From Rana temporaria (taxonomy: Eukaryota; Chordata; Amphibia; Anura; Ranidae), in assembly GCF_905171775.1 (NCBI RefSeq), contig NC_053494.1, forward strand, positions 124,586,028-124,650,027: a stretch of DNA of 64,000 nucleotides, in the 5' to 3' direction. Of this stretch, positions 21,046-31,725 are shown in pieces. Positions within the stretch are counted from its first letter, which is position 1; the number at the start of each line of letters is the position of its first letter. The notes under the pieces were generated by a model. It saw only the letters and a program-made list of their open reading frames with translations, was not told where the DNA came from and ran no database searches. The position numbers were made by a program, and so were the translations under genes.

Positions 21046-21612
21046 CTATCCGACAGTCAGACCTGCACAAACATGCATCATCCCTGGCACCCAACCAAGA
21101 GTTGTTCCCACCCTTGTTTTAATGCACTTGGAATGTGTTTAACTGACTTAAACCGAAAGTTTCATTGGAAATTAACCTCTCTTATGAGAAACAACAGCTT
21201 ACTAAACTAGTGGTAAACTTTCCTTCATATTCCTCCAAGCACAACAGGGCTCTTTGCCTTTTGCACAGTCTTTTTAATAAAACAATAACATGATTATTCT
21301 TTATATTGACCCTGGATATATTCATACATATTAATTTGGCTGCTTGAAAAGTTTCTTTTTTAGTAACTTGCCAAAACCACATTTTATGGTGTCCATTTTA
21401 GATTATTGCAATTCTCACTGTCCTTCACCAGTTTCTAGTGATTTCTGCTCTAGAAATATAAGAGATGTCATTCATCCTTTTCACATGGCCTTCTCACTTC
21501 CCCTACAGAGATGAGCCGGTGTCAGTCATCCTCCAGTCCTTACATCTTGTTTTCACTCTTCAATTACAGGTCATGTGTCACTTTTTCTCCTTTCATTGCC
21601 TAGTCACTTCTA
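21046..21612. other. No recognisable feature
   Basis: AT-rich. 'gtcactt...tcctcc' pyrimidine-rich phrases start near 21410 and reappear at 22345-22490 and 23300-23620, so the MITEs at 21613 and 23628 appear to lie in one older low-complexity repeat. Confidence 0.4.
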
Positions 21613-22343
21613 GGTAGATTCAGAAAGAGTTAGGCCGGCTTATCAGTAGATAAGCCGACCTAACTCAGAATCTACGCCGACTTATGTTTAAGTGTATTCT
21701 CAAACAGAGATACGCTTAAACATATCTAAGATACGACAGCTTGCGCCGTCCTATCTTAGGTTGCAATATTGAGGCTGGCCGCTAGGTGGCGCTTCCATTG
21801 TGGTCGGCGTAGAATATGTAAATTAGTATATACGCCGATTCACGAACGTACGCCCGGCCGGCGCAGTACATTTACGCCGTTTCTGTAAGGCATTATCAGT
21901 CCTAAAGTTATTCCATCTAATAGATGGAATAGTAATGTTAAAGTATGGCCGCCGTTCCCGCTTCGAAATTCGAAATTTTTACGTAGTTTGCGCAAGTCGT
22001 CCGTGAATAGGGATTTACGACGTTTACGTCCACGTCGAAATCAATAGGCCCGTGCGGCGTACTTAGCTGCAATGCACACTGGGAAATGTAGGCGCCTGGC
22101 CCATGCGCAGTTTAAAAAAAAACGTCAAAAACGTAAGGTCAAGCCCCATTAACATAAAAAAAAGCCCCCTTACACACATTTGAATTAGGCGCCCTTACGC
22201 CCGCCCGCTTTAGGCTATGCCGCCGTAACTTAGCAGGCAAGTACATTGTGAATCATGTACTTGCCTAGCTAACTTACGGCGGCGTAGCCTAAACACGCTA
22301 AGCTACGCCGCTGCAAAGTTAAGGCAACGTCTCTGAATCTACC
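21613..22343. mobile_element. CpG-rich foldback MITE
   Basis: The ends GGTAGATTCAGA and TCTGAATCTACC are exact mirrors. The first 60 bp ('taggccggcttatcag', 'aagccgacctaactcagaat') and last 60 bp follow the TTACGCCG family, with 'ggccgctaggtggcgcttcc', 'cgcaagtcgtccgtgaat' and 'gaattaggcgcccttacgcc' inside. No certain target duplication. Confidence 0.8.
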
Positions 22344-22855
22344 TATTCTTCTTCTGAGGTAAGTCAGTTGTAATTTGTCCTCCACACATCACCATCTCAC
22401 TTTTCCTAAAGACAAGGGTTAGATGTCACTCATTCTCCTCCCATTTCTTCACTCCTCCAAGCATGAATTAAGTGTCACTTAACCTCCTCACCAATGCTGT
22501 ATCCTGGCCTAGGCCAACAAGGCCCAGGCCTAGGGCAGAACTTTGCAGGGGGGCAGCACGGAAAGAGTCCCTGCTGGCTTGCGCTACACTATTAGTGTAG
22601 CGCCAGTTTTATGGGGCGGACTGGGCTGAGAGGAAAATTAGTCTAGCGCTCCCATAAAGCGTCTGCATTGCTTTCGGTATGCGGGCGGCCAGCATTCCTC
22701 AACTGTGAGGGGGGGAGGGGACGCTGCTTCTAATTTTAAATGTCCTATCATCCTGGTCCTGGACCACAAACCTTCCTCACTGTGCTATATGTTTTCTGCT
22801 GCACCATTATATCTTCTTAGTCCTCTCCATAAAATTATCAGAAATTTATGCTTAA

Positions 22856-22937
22856 AGTAGAACTATAGGCAACACTTTAATTTTTGGATAGAGTAAGAGA
22901 GGGTTATAGCCCCCTGTTAGTTTATTTTTTTACCATA
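22856..22937. mobile_element. Left end of a TTAA-type MITE, truncated
   Basis: TTAA (22852-22855) then AGTAGAACTATAGGCAAC, resembling the AGCGGAGTTCC and AGTGGAGGTTC ends elsewhere. It breaks off at about 22937 where the next repeat begins. Confidence 0.45.
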
Positions 22938-23220
22938 GCAAATAGAGAAAAAAGAGGATCACCGCTCCAGGTGGGTCGCTATGAGAAGTAGACTGACTCA
23001 GGATACCGTGGGTGCTGGCAATGCACTGACCATGCATGAGATACGAAGAGAGGAAATGGATAGCCGCACTCCAATAACCAAAAAGGTTGTCTTTTTATTC
23101 AAACGAACAGCAAATGCATCACTTCACAAGGTCACAGCAAAGGAACAGGGGAACAGCCGACGCGTTTCGCACTGAGCTAGTGCTTAATCATGGCTTAAAC
23201 AGAAAGGTGTGTGGCCTTGA
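22938..23220 (-). mobile_element. Repeat with hairpin-GAAACGCGTCGG motif
   Basis: Read on the minus strand this unit carries a hairpin (GCAC-TAGCTCA-GTGC) followed by GAAACGCGTCGGCTGTTCC, then a 'tttgaataaaaagacaacc' stretch. The same 13 bases GAAACGCGTCGGC occur in both arms of the 8805-11655 palindrome, with a different hairpin sequence. It probably belongs to the same retroelement class; no protein is encoded. Confidence 0.55.
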
Positions 23221-23624
23221 CAGGAAGGGGCGGGTCATATTTAAATTAGGGGGTCATGAGTTTAGTCAGGCCTAGGGCAGCACAAAACCTAAATACACTA
23301 ATGCTCCTCACATCATCTTGTTGCTTCTTCTCCAGACAAGGGTAAGGTGTAACTCCTCCTCACATCTCTTCCTCACTTCTCCTCCAGGCACGGGTCAGGT
23401 ATCACTGATCCTCTGCACATTTCTTTCTCTTCCTCCAGTCATTGGTCAGGTGTAACTTAACCTCCTCACATAACCTTCTTACGTCTCCACCAGACTTTAG
23501 CCACCTATCATTCAACCTGCTTACATCTTCTTACTCTTCTCCAGAAAATGGTGAGGTTTAACCAATCCTCCTCCCATTATCTTTTCGCTTCTGCTTCAGA
23601 CATGGGTCAGGTGTTACTCATCTC
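23221..23624. other. Pyrimidine-rich degenerate repeat
   Basis: Variants of 'gggtcaggtgtaactcatcctcctcacatc' recur about every 60 bp from 23330 to 23620 and also at 22380-22490. This is a degenerate tandem-like region. No gene. Confidence 0.5.
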
Positions 23625-23627
23625 ATA

Positions 23628-24025
23628 GGGCTCTTTCACACGGGATGGATCCATGATGATCCGCTCACGTGAACCTCCGCTTGCTCAGCGGGAATCGCTC
23701 TGTTGATCCGCGCTGAGCCGGCGGATGACAGGGCGGTCCCCGCACACTGTGCAGGGACTGCCCTGTCAGATCTCCGCTCTCCCTTATGGGGGGATCAGAT
23801 GAACGCGGATCGTCTGTCCTTGTTCACCCGATCCACAGACGGATAGAAAAATAGGGTTTTCCTCCGCACAGAATCCGAGGATTGCGAACCCGGATGAGAT
23901 CGGGTGTCAGCAGATGTTCATCCGCTGACACCCCCGATCTCATAGGGATCAATATATGTCCCTTTTTCATCCATAAACGGATGGGTGAAAAAACGCACAT
24001 ACGGTCCGCATGTGTGAAGGAGCCC
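23628..24025. mobile_element. Foldback MITE, GGGCTC/GAGCCC ends, TSD ATA
   Basis: The ends GGGCTCTTTCACACGGG and CATGTGTGAAGGAGCCC are mirrored, with ATA at 23625-23627 and 24026-24028. The interior repeats 'gatccgc', 'gcggatc' and 'gggatcag' in both directions, giving a strong secondary structure. Confidence 0.8.
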
Positions 24026-24057
24026 ATACTCCTTACTCATAATGAGTAATGTATTAA

Positions 24058-24573
24058 AGCGGAGTTCCGGCCACAATTTCACTTTTTAAATATAAATACC
24101 CCTGTAATACACAGGCTTAATGTATTCTAGTAAAGTTAGTCTGTAAACTAAGGTCTGTTTTGTTAGGTTGTTACAGCATTTAGACACTTTATAAAATAGA
24201 AATTGACTGGGGCCATCTTAAGTTTGGGCATCATGAAGCCAGACTGTATGACTTCCTGGATTTCAGCCGTGCAGATCTTGCACATGCTCAGTGCTGCACA
24301 AGCAGTGTAATAGGTTTCAGATCAGGTTTCAGCACCTGTACTGTCCAAGAGTGCACAGACTCCTGGAAAGTTACACCCACTACATTCCCAGGAGTCTGTG
24401 CGGTGTAGGTTAGGAAGCTTAAGCACCTAGGTGCAGGAAAAGGGAAGATTAACTATTCTGCCTAGCAACAACACTTTGAAGGCATCTAAAAAAATAAATT
24501 TGTTTCTTAAAGGACTAATGAATTTTTTTTAAAACTACTGATGTAATGTTATATTTATGGGTGGAACTCCACT
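24058..24573. mobile_element. TTAA-type MITE, complete
   Basis: The ends AGCGGAGTTCCGGCC and GGTGGAACTCCACT are flanked by TTAA at 24054-24057 and 24574-24577. Inside is 'cactgtccaagagtgcacag', the centre of an imperfect foldback, with 'aggagtctgtgc' and 'gcacagactcctgg' as nearby mirror pairs. Confidence 0.75.
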
Positions 24574-24577
24574 TTAA

Positions 24578-24938
24578 CTTTGTTTTGCTCATTTTTTTTA
24601 AATGGACACATCTGCATATCAGTATATTTTGTAAATAACAAAAGAACAAATCACACCAAATTTAGAGCCTTTTTGAATATAAAGTGCAATGTTTTAGGAG
24701 GTAATTCCCAAAAGATAGCTGAGTGTTCTGTAAAAGATTAGAAGAAATGTTGCTGGCATCATGTATCAAATGCCAAGCAGACCAGGACCTCTGGAAAGTA
24801 ATAACAGATATCAGATTTTCTAAACTGAAATAAGAAGCTCCTCGCTCCACACATTTCAATTACTAGCACACCTGAAGGGACAGTTCACATTTTTTTCTTA
24901 TATAATTGTATTCATGCAGGACCCATTTTAAGATGTAA
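24578..24938. other. No recognisable feature
   Basis: AT-rich, no coding or repeat signal seen. Confidence 0.35.
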
Positions 24939-25318
24939 ACCACAGTCAGGGCCGGCCTTAGGTGTTCAGGCGCCCTGTGCAAGCTAATCTTGTGGCGCCC
25001 CCCCCCCCCCCCCATCTTCACCCCCTCGCCCCCTGGTCACCTAAACATACACAAAGAGAAAAAAAATATTTGTAAAAAATAATTTCTTTTAATAAACAAA
25101 CAGACAATTTAAGTGCGTCCTGCAAGCAGCATCTTTGGAGCAGCTTTTGGGCACTGAAAAAAAGACGCTCCAAAAACGCCCGTCTCCATTGAAATTAATT
25201 GAAAGCGCTGTAAAAACGCCTTACCCTTTCACACTGAGGCACTGCAAAAACGTCCTAAAACATTAGGGTCTTAGTGGTGCTTTACCAGCACATTGGGAAT
25301 GCAGATGAGGCTTCGCTT

Positions 25319-25360
25319 GAATAACGCTTCAATAACGCTCGAATAACGCTCAAATAACAG
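25319..25360. repeat. Short tandem repeat, aataacgct unit
   Basis: Four to five imperfect copies of a 10-11 bp unit 'gaataacgctc' in a row. Confidence 0.7.
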
Positions 25361-25383
25361 TTAAGCCTTTAATTGCCTTAGAT

Positions 25384-25734
25384 CAGGGGGTCTCCAAACT
25401 GCGGCCCAGGGGCCAGATGTGGCCCTTTTCTTGCTTTTATCTGGCCCTTGGGGCAATATTTCATCTTCTGACATAAAAAATGGGGCACAATTCCTCCTAA
25501 TGACACCAACAATGGGGCACAATTCCTCCTAATGACACCAACAATGGGGCACAATTTCCTTCTAATAACACCAACAAAGGGGCACAATTCCTCCTCTTAC
25601 TGACACCAAAAAACGTGGCATTGTTTACTCCTGATACCGGAACATTTTTGCTATTTCCAGTGGCCACAGTCCGGCCCCCTAAAGTCTGAAGGACAGTAAA
25701 CTGGCCCTTCATTTAATAAGTTTGGAGACCCCTG
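25384..25734. mobile_element. hAT MITE (Charlie-like ends), 8-bp TSD 7/8
   Basis: The ends are CAGGGGGTCTCCAAACT and AGTTTGGAGACCCCTG. The flanking octamers are CCTTAGAT (25376-25383) and CCCTAGAT (25735-25742), one mismatch. The TIR resembles the CAGGGGTCTCCAAACT ends of Charlie-type hAT elements. The interior contains a degenerate tandem 'ggggcacaattcctcctaat' repeated three to four times. Confidence 0.85.
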
Positions 25735-25748
25735 CCCTAGATGATTAA

Positions 25749-26533
25749 CCCCTTGCCAGCCAGTGTCATTAGTACAGTGATCATTGTATTAGTGTCACTG
25801 GTTCCCACAAAGTATCAGATTGTCAGTCACAATATCGCAGCCCCGCTATAAGTTCCTGATCTCCGCCATTACTAGAAAAAAAAATTCCATAAATATATCC
25901 CATAGTTTGTAGACACTTATTAGGATATTTTGTACCAACGACATTGACCTAAATCAGAGGTCTCCAAACTGCGGCCAGGGGGCCAGATGTGGCCCTTTTC
26001 TTGCTTTTATTCTGACCCTTGGGTACAATTCCTCCTACTGCCACCAATGATGGGGCACAATTCATCCAAAGACACAGATAATGGGGCACAATTTCTCCCA
26101 ATGACTCCAATGATGTGACACAATTTCTCCTGACAACACCGATTATGGGGCAACCATTACTCCCATTGACACCAAAGATGGAGCATTGTTTTTTCCCCAC
26201 TGACATCAGGACATTTTGTACTCCAAATGGCCACAGTCTGGCCCTCCTGAAGCACAGTAAACCAGCCCTTTGTTTAGAAAGCTTGGAGACCCCTGGCCTA
26301 AATTTATGAAAAAACTTTAAAAAAATTGGATATGTTATATAGCAGAAAGTACATTTTTTTTATTTATTTTTTTCAAATTTGATCTTTTGTTAAAATAAAA
26401 AAAAATACAAATTGTATTTGTGTACAGCGTCGCATGACCGCGCAGTTGTCAGCTTAAGTTATGCAGTGCACATCGCAAAAAAATGGCCTGTCATGGAGGG
26501 GGGGGGGGGGGAAATCTTCCAGAGGTCACGTGG
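25749..26533. mobile_element. CCACTT-type element interrupted by a hAT MITE
   Basis: Flanked by TTAA at 25745-25748 and 26534-26537. It contains the family strings 'gtcacaatatcgcag', 'ccgccattactag', 'tagtttgtagacact', then, after the hAT MITE at 25955-26295, 'cgcatgaccgcgcagttgtc' and 'aggtcacgtgg'. Diverged, so older than the copy at 19648-20531. Confidence 0.75.
25955..26295. mobile_element. hAT MITE (Charlie-like ends), 8-bp TSD 7/8
   Basis: CAGAGGTCTCCAAACT at the left, AGCTTGGAGACCCCTG at the right. The octamers are ACCTAAAT (25947-25954) and GCCTAAAT (26296-26303). Same internal 'ggggcacaattc' repeats as 25384-25734. It inserted at the conserved 'ggcctaaa' string of the CCACTT-type host. 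Confidence 0.85.
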
Positions 26534-26779
26534 TTAAACCGTGAATTTTTTTTGCCCAGAGTTTATTTATACTTCAGGCAATAAACCTGGGGTGTCACAA
26601 ACGTGAAGTGATCCTCTGTAGGAGTTTTCCATATGACAGAGGTGCAGACATAGCCGGGGGTACATGGTACCAGTACAGGCCAATCACAGACTGCCTGAAG
26701 TATAAATAAACTCTGGGTAAAAAATTGGACCTCTGGAAGATTTACCCCCCCCCCCCTTTCATGATAGGCCATGTTTTGC
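26474..26779. repeat. Inverted duplication of a TTAA-element end
   Basis: 26474-26581 and 26691-26779 are mirror copies: 'aatggcct', a G-run versus C-run, 'atcttccagaggtc', 'cccagagtttatttatactt' and 'caggca'. The left arm contains 'acgtggttaaaccgtg', absent on the right. See findings. Confidence 0.7.
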
Positions 26780-26795
26780 TATGTGCGCTGCTTAA

Positions 26796-26905
26796 AGTGG
26801 AGGTTCACCTAAAAAAAAAAAATTATCATTGTATTTAGGCTATTTAGTAGAATGAGAATCGACGTTTGTTTTTTAAAAATGCTAGCGGGACATACCTTTT
26901 TCTAT
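26796..26905. mobile_element. Left end of a TTAA-type MITE, truncated
   Basis: TTAA (26792-26795) followed by AGTGGAGGTTCACCTAAA, the same end as at 63218. No right end was found before the next repeat at about 26910. Confidence 0.55.
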
Positions 26906-26909
26906 ATAG

Positions 26910-27510
26910 ATGATCAACGCGGCAAATAACAAATAAATATATAAGACATAAAAATCAATAGTACCCTACTGGATATTGCACCCAAAAGCACTAGTGCTGC
27001 AAATATAGAAAATTGTGCAAACAAAGCAAGAGAATTCCACATGCAGATAAAGTTCATGTGGTAGCAATATCCAAATAAGATGCCCCTGCTGGGTACTGCA
27101 ACCAAATGCACCAGTGCTGTAAAACATCTAAATATGTGCAAATATGGTGAATAAATAGATAAACCAAATATATTTGTCCAATGTGTCCAAGCAAATAAAT
27201 ACATCAAACAGATCCCAGCGGTGATAGAAATGCATATATGACGGTGTGTACTAACAGCTCACCTCAGACCTCACATCAAGACCTTTGATTTTTTACAGCA
27301 CTGGTGCTTTTGGTTGCAATATCCAGTAGGTTAAGGTTGTCTTATTGTATTTATTTGTTATGTGCACATTCACTTGAACTTTATTGATGAATTTGATCTG
27401 TATATAAGGAATTTTTTATTTTTATCAGTTTATTCTGCTTTGTTTGCACATTTTTAATAATGTGCAGCACTGGTGTTCTTAGTTGTAATATAACCCAGTA
27501 GTGTGCTAAT
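26910..27510. repeat. Repeat with four 'ccagtgctg' units in both orientations
   Basis: 'ctactggatattgcaccc' (about 26967) and 'gctgggtactgcaacc' (about 27088) are mirrored by 'ggttgcaatatccagtag' (about 27312) and 'agttgtaatataacccagta' (about 27481), each next to an 'agcactagtgctg'-type palindrome. No coding signal. Confidence 0.5.
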
Positions 27511-28278
27511 GATCTCTGTTATGGGTGTTCCTTATGTTATTTCTACATTCATCTTAACCTCTTGTGGCACTGAATTAGGGATTGCCACACAGTCACTACA
27601 AGTCCCAGCATGTCCAGAACTCCCCCTTTCCCATGCTGGGTTCCTGTCACTTCCTCACATATGGGATGTTCCCAGTACAGGGGGGAGTCCAGGGAAATCT
27701 CAGCCCCCTCAATGTATAAAAGCCCCCCCAGCCATGTCAGTGTCCAGGCTGGATTTTAGAATGCTCCAACTCCCCCCACAGTACCCCCCCCCCCCCTGCA
27801 TCTGACCTCTTGGTGAACTTGCTTGCAGAAACTTCTCTGGCTCCTAATGGCTCCAGCTTAAAAGCATGTATCTCCAGCCGGACCCCGCCATGACTGAGGA
27901 CAGGTGAGGGGGGTGAGGGGGGGGGGCGGGGGTGGCAACGAGGGATGTGAGGAGAGATGAGATCGCACTGACTTGCAGTGAGAGATGTAAGAGGTGGAGG
28001 GGGCGGAACCAGCTCACAGAGCAGCAGGGACAGGGAGAAGACTCACGCTGCTGCTTGGAGGCAGTCACTCTGTATACGATGTTCTATGGAGAGCTGATGG
28101 CCCGCCCATTCAACTCAGCGGTCCCGTGCGATGGGAGTGGTCTGTCACAGTTTTTTTTCACAGTCCCTTCCCTCAAGTGTCCTGACTAGATGTGACAGCC
28201 GCACGGCGCCCGTATTGTCCAAGGCGCCTTGTGCGATCGCACAACCCGCACAACGCAAAGGCCGGCCCTGACCACAGT

Positions 28279-28616
28279 TAAGCTGGTAATATGAATACCA
28301 CCGTCCATCGTAGAAGTGTAACTACCACCCATTGAAGTTTGACACCCTTTAATGTTACTTATGACATAACAAGTGCCCTTGCATGCAAATTGGAGTAGGA
28401 CCCTAGCCATTCATAGTCCAGAGCACAAATGTCTACCTAATGCTGAATCTGTCAAATGTCAACCCTAATTTTATGGTCTCATTGGAGGTCTTGCTTTGGC
28501 CCTTTCCAATTTATAAAAAAAAAAAAAAAAAACTATCAATATAATTTAACCATAGATTGAACACTTACAGGTTGATTTACTAAAGAAAAATAGGATTTTC
28601 AACTACCAAAATACAG
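28279..28616. other. No recognisable feature
   Basis: Contains a poly(A) run at about 28516-28532. No gene or repeat ends seen. Confidence 0.35.
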
Positions 28617-28618
28617 AA

Positions 28619-29330
28619 AGGCCCAGATTCTGAAAGGGCTTACGGCGGCGCAACGCTATGTACGCCGTCGTAAGTTCTAATCTGGGCCGTCGTATCTATG
28701 CGACTGATTCTTAGAATCAGTTACGCATAGATATCCATTAGATCCGACAGGCGTAAGGCTCTTACGCTGTCAGATCTTAAATGCAATTTTTTTTTTGCCG
28801 CTAGGTGTCGCCTCCGTCGTTTTCCCCATCGAGTATGCAAATTAGCTAGATACGCAAATTCCCGACGTTTACGACGTTTACGTCAGGCTTGCGCGGCGTA
28901 AAGTTGCCCCTGCTATATGAGGGGCAACCAATGTTAAGTATGGCCGTCGTTCCCGCGTCGAAATTTTAAAATTTACGTCGTTTGCGTAAGTCGTCCATGA
29001 ATGGGGCTGACGCCATTTACGTTCACGTCGAAACCAATGACGTCCTTGCGACGTCATTTGGAGCAATGCACCCTGGGATATTTTTTACGGACGGCGCATG
29101 CGCAGTACGTTCGGCGCGGGAACGCGCTTAATTTAAATGCTCCACGCCCCCTACCCGGCTAATTTGAATTAGGCGGGCTTGCGCCGGGTGATTTACGCTA
29201 CGCCGCCGCAACTTTACAGGAAAGTGCTTTGTGAATAAAGCACTTGCCTGTAAAACTTGCGTCGGCGTAACGTAAATGACATACGTTACGCCGCCGTAGA
29301 GATACGCCGGATCTATGAGAATCTGGCCCT
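28619..29330. mobile_element. CpG-rich foldback MITE
   Basis: The ends GGCCCAGATTCTGA and TGAGAATCTGGCCC are mirrors. The arms carry 'cttacggcggcgcaacg', 'agcggttacgcatagatat', 'gccgctaggtgtcgcc', 'cgtttgcgtaagtcgtcc' and 'gcgccgggtgatttacgc'. Close relative of 18798-19520. Confidence 0.8.
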
Positions 29331-29876
29331 ATGTTTTCTTTGCAAAGTGGATAGAATTAAAAAAAAATTAAGCTGAGTTCACTCTAAATACCCATTCTTG
29401 TGCTAGCAAAAATCCATATATATTTTTTTTAAATTTCCATTGTATACGATTGGATATTCAAAGTTAACACAGCCATACCTTATTCGTTAACTTTTACATT
29501 GCCAAGCAAACATTTACTTTGCTAGTTAAAAGGCCTCTACTACTTAAGTAAATCAAGGTAATTGAGAAAGTTCTAAAGAAAAATGTATACTGTAACTTGT
29601 ATATCTGTTATCATATTACCATCTGTTATATTTTTAGATTTGAGGCATTAATATAAATTATGTATAGAGGGAAAATCGAAAGGTAGAACTCCAAGCAAGA
29701 ATAATACAAACCCTTTTTAATTCAATTTCTATATGCCACCACAAAGTGCAGGTCAGGATTCTTTCTGAGTAACTCAGGCCTGTATCATTTTGCACAGTGC
29801 TGCCACACTAACATTCTGAGCTGGTTTAGCTGGAGGGTAGAGCAAAGGTCCGATTTAGTAAATATGCTTTTGTTCC
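29331..29876. other. No recognisable feature
   Basis: AT-rich with a (T)n/(A)n patch; no coding or repeat ends. Confidence 0.35.
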
Positions 29877-29880
29877 TTAA

Positions 29881-30420
29881 AGCTGGCCATACACTATTTG
29901 AATTTTTGCTGGTTCCTGATGACCCATGTTGAAATTCACTTTGTGGGTGGCCCTGTTGCCACCCTTCTGCCTAACATCCTTTGACTGAAAAATCAATCGA
30001 GCTGGATGGGAAGTCATTGGCCAACAGAGGCTGCCCCAGTAAGCCAGTGGTGCCTGTAAGGCCTCGTACACACGACCGAGAAACTCGATGGGCGAAACAC
30101 ATCGTTTTGCTCGTCGAGTTCCTTGTTAGGCTGTCGAGGATCTTGGCGAGCCAAATTTCTCCATTGCCGTCAAGGAAAAAGAAGACATGTTCTCTTTTTG
30201 GCTCGACGAGATCCTCGACAGTTTCCTCGTCGAAAAGTGTACACACGACCGGTTTCCTCGGCAAAAAAAAAAACAGCAAGTTTCTTGCTGGTTTTTGCCG
30301 AGAGACTCGGTCGTGTGTACGAGGCCTAAGAATACATCCACAGCATGGGGGGATTTTTCATTTGCACTGTACAACCTGGGTGGTTGAATGAAAAGAAATC
30401 TAATAGTGTATGTCCAGCTC
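29881..30420. mobile_element. MITE with AGCTGGCCATACACTA ends, carrying another MITE
   Basis: AGCTGGCCATACACTATT at the left mirrors AATAGTGTATGTCCAGCT at the right. A 'gggtggccctgttgccaccc' hairpin occurs in the left half. The GGCC-end MITE 30060-30326 is inserted inside. TTAA precedes the left end (29877-29880), but TTAA is not present on the right. Confidence 0.7.
30060..30326. mobile_element. Foldback MITE, GGCC ends, nested, TSD TAA
   Basis: GGCCTCGTACACACGACCGA and its mirror, flanked by TAA at 30057-30059 and 30327-30329. Centre AGACATGTTC. Close to 6521-6789 in sequence ('gcaagtttcttgctgg' present in both). Confidence 0.85.
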
Positions 30421-30421
30421 T

Positions 30422-30919
30422 ACTGTGGAGACAGAAAGCAGGAGGCGAAAAGGGGACTAAGGTAGAACTTCAATAGCCATGTTTTCCAATGGTCACCCAT
30501 TTGGTGGGCTTCTTCAGCTGATTTTTTTTCTTTAAACTCGAGGTCAGTAGCCTAATTTGCCTCCTTAACTGTTAGTACACATTGAACTATTCCACCCTGC
30601 CAGAAATAAACTTTCTTAATGTAAATGGTTAGTTTAGATACCCCCAAAATATAAGTTCCTTGCATTGGTGGCCTATTTTCTCCTCATAAAAGTCCCCTTT
30701 CACTGGTATTAGTGGTGCCTTGAACCCTCCCCAGTAGTCCAAACATCTGTAAATCAGAGCCACCAATCTATTGAATGCTCCAAATGCATACATAATGAAC
30801 AGATTAAATGTGGCACATTTAAATGAGATTCGTATATGATTTTTACCGGGAGTCTGGCTTTTCTGAGTTTATCCCAGATTACCTCAGTAAAATAAACCAA
30901 GGTAGTGTCTTGTCAAGCC
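30422..30919. other. No recognisable feature
   Basis: No coding signal or terminal repeats. Confidence 0.35.
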
Positions 30920-30923
30920 TTAA

Positions 30924-31500
30924 AGGGGTTGTAACCCTAAAATATAAAAAAAAAAGAAAAAAAAGATCCTGTTCCTTGAAAGCATGTTAAACAGCATAGT
31001 GCTCGTGCAGTGTTATTTGTCCTTTTCTATGCTGTAAAATACCTGGTTGATCCTGCCTGTTCCTGCATCCCCCTGTGTGTGCTGACTACCTTAATCATGG
31101 CTGCTGATCCATGATACGTTGGTGTGTTATGTGCCTCCGTCAGCCCCCTGTGTTCAGAGTCTCTCCCCTCCCTCCCTGCCTGTCTGTTCCTAGTGTGTGA
31201 GCCATCTCCTCCCCACCCCTCCCCTCCGGCCACTATTACATTTGTCTGTAGAGTTAGTTAGGACAATTACAATTACTGGAATCCCTCCTGTAATAACAAG
31301 ATATACTATGCAATGGCTTTGTTTTTGTTTTAAATCTTGCAGCTCAATATGTTCTTTCACATCAGTCATGTGACTCACTTTGTGAGTTTTAAAAGAAGGT
31401 ATTTAGCTGCATGATTTAAAAAACAAAGACACTGCCCAGTACAGTATATCTTATTACAGAGGGGCTGCCAGAAATTGCAATCACTAACTTAACAACCACT
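30924..31500. mobile_element. TTAA-type MITE
   Basis: AGGGGTTGTAACCCTAAA at the left and AACAACCACT at the right, with TTAA at 30920-30923 and 31501-31504. The interior is GC-rich in the middle and has no internal palindrome of note. Same superfamily as 6374-7170. Confidence 0.7.
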
Positions 31501-31725
31501 TTAAGTATTCAAGATTTTCTTTTCTTATGTACCAACCTTTATTTTTATACATGCAAGATCATGATGCACAGAAAGCAGATGTCTTGTTGCCTATACTTGG
31601 ATCACATTTATTTTCCCTTTATTACATACTAAAGTTATATTTGCTTTTGCAGTTGCTGTTTAGCATTGAGTGCTGATGTTTAACTGCTTCTCAAATTCTG
31701 TACTTCTTAACAGTCTTCCACTTAA

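Larger units (their letters stand above)
24947..28270. mobile_element. 3.3-kb hAT-like element with perfect 8-bp TSD
   Basis: The left end CAGGGCCGGCCTTAGG and right end AAAGGCCGGCCCTG are inverted. ACCACAGT is duplicated exactly at 24939-24946 and 28271-28278, the 8-bp target duplication of hAT elements. No transposase was recognised. Inside are a hAT MITE (25384-25734), a TTAA element with another hAT MITE (25749-26533), an inverted duplication (26474-26779), a TTAA-MITE end (26796) and a GC-rich right part (27560-28270) that may be its own sequence. 'ggcgccctgtgc' (about 24970) and 'gcgccttgtgcg' (about 28224) extend the terminal similarity as sub-terminal repeats. Confidence 0.8.

Noticed and set aside
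25500..25620. CRISPR-like spaced repeats ('ggggcacaattcctcctaat')
   Set aside because: Degenerate tandem repeat inside a hAT MITE of a vertebrate genome; no constant spacer length.
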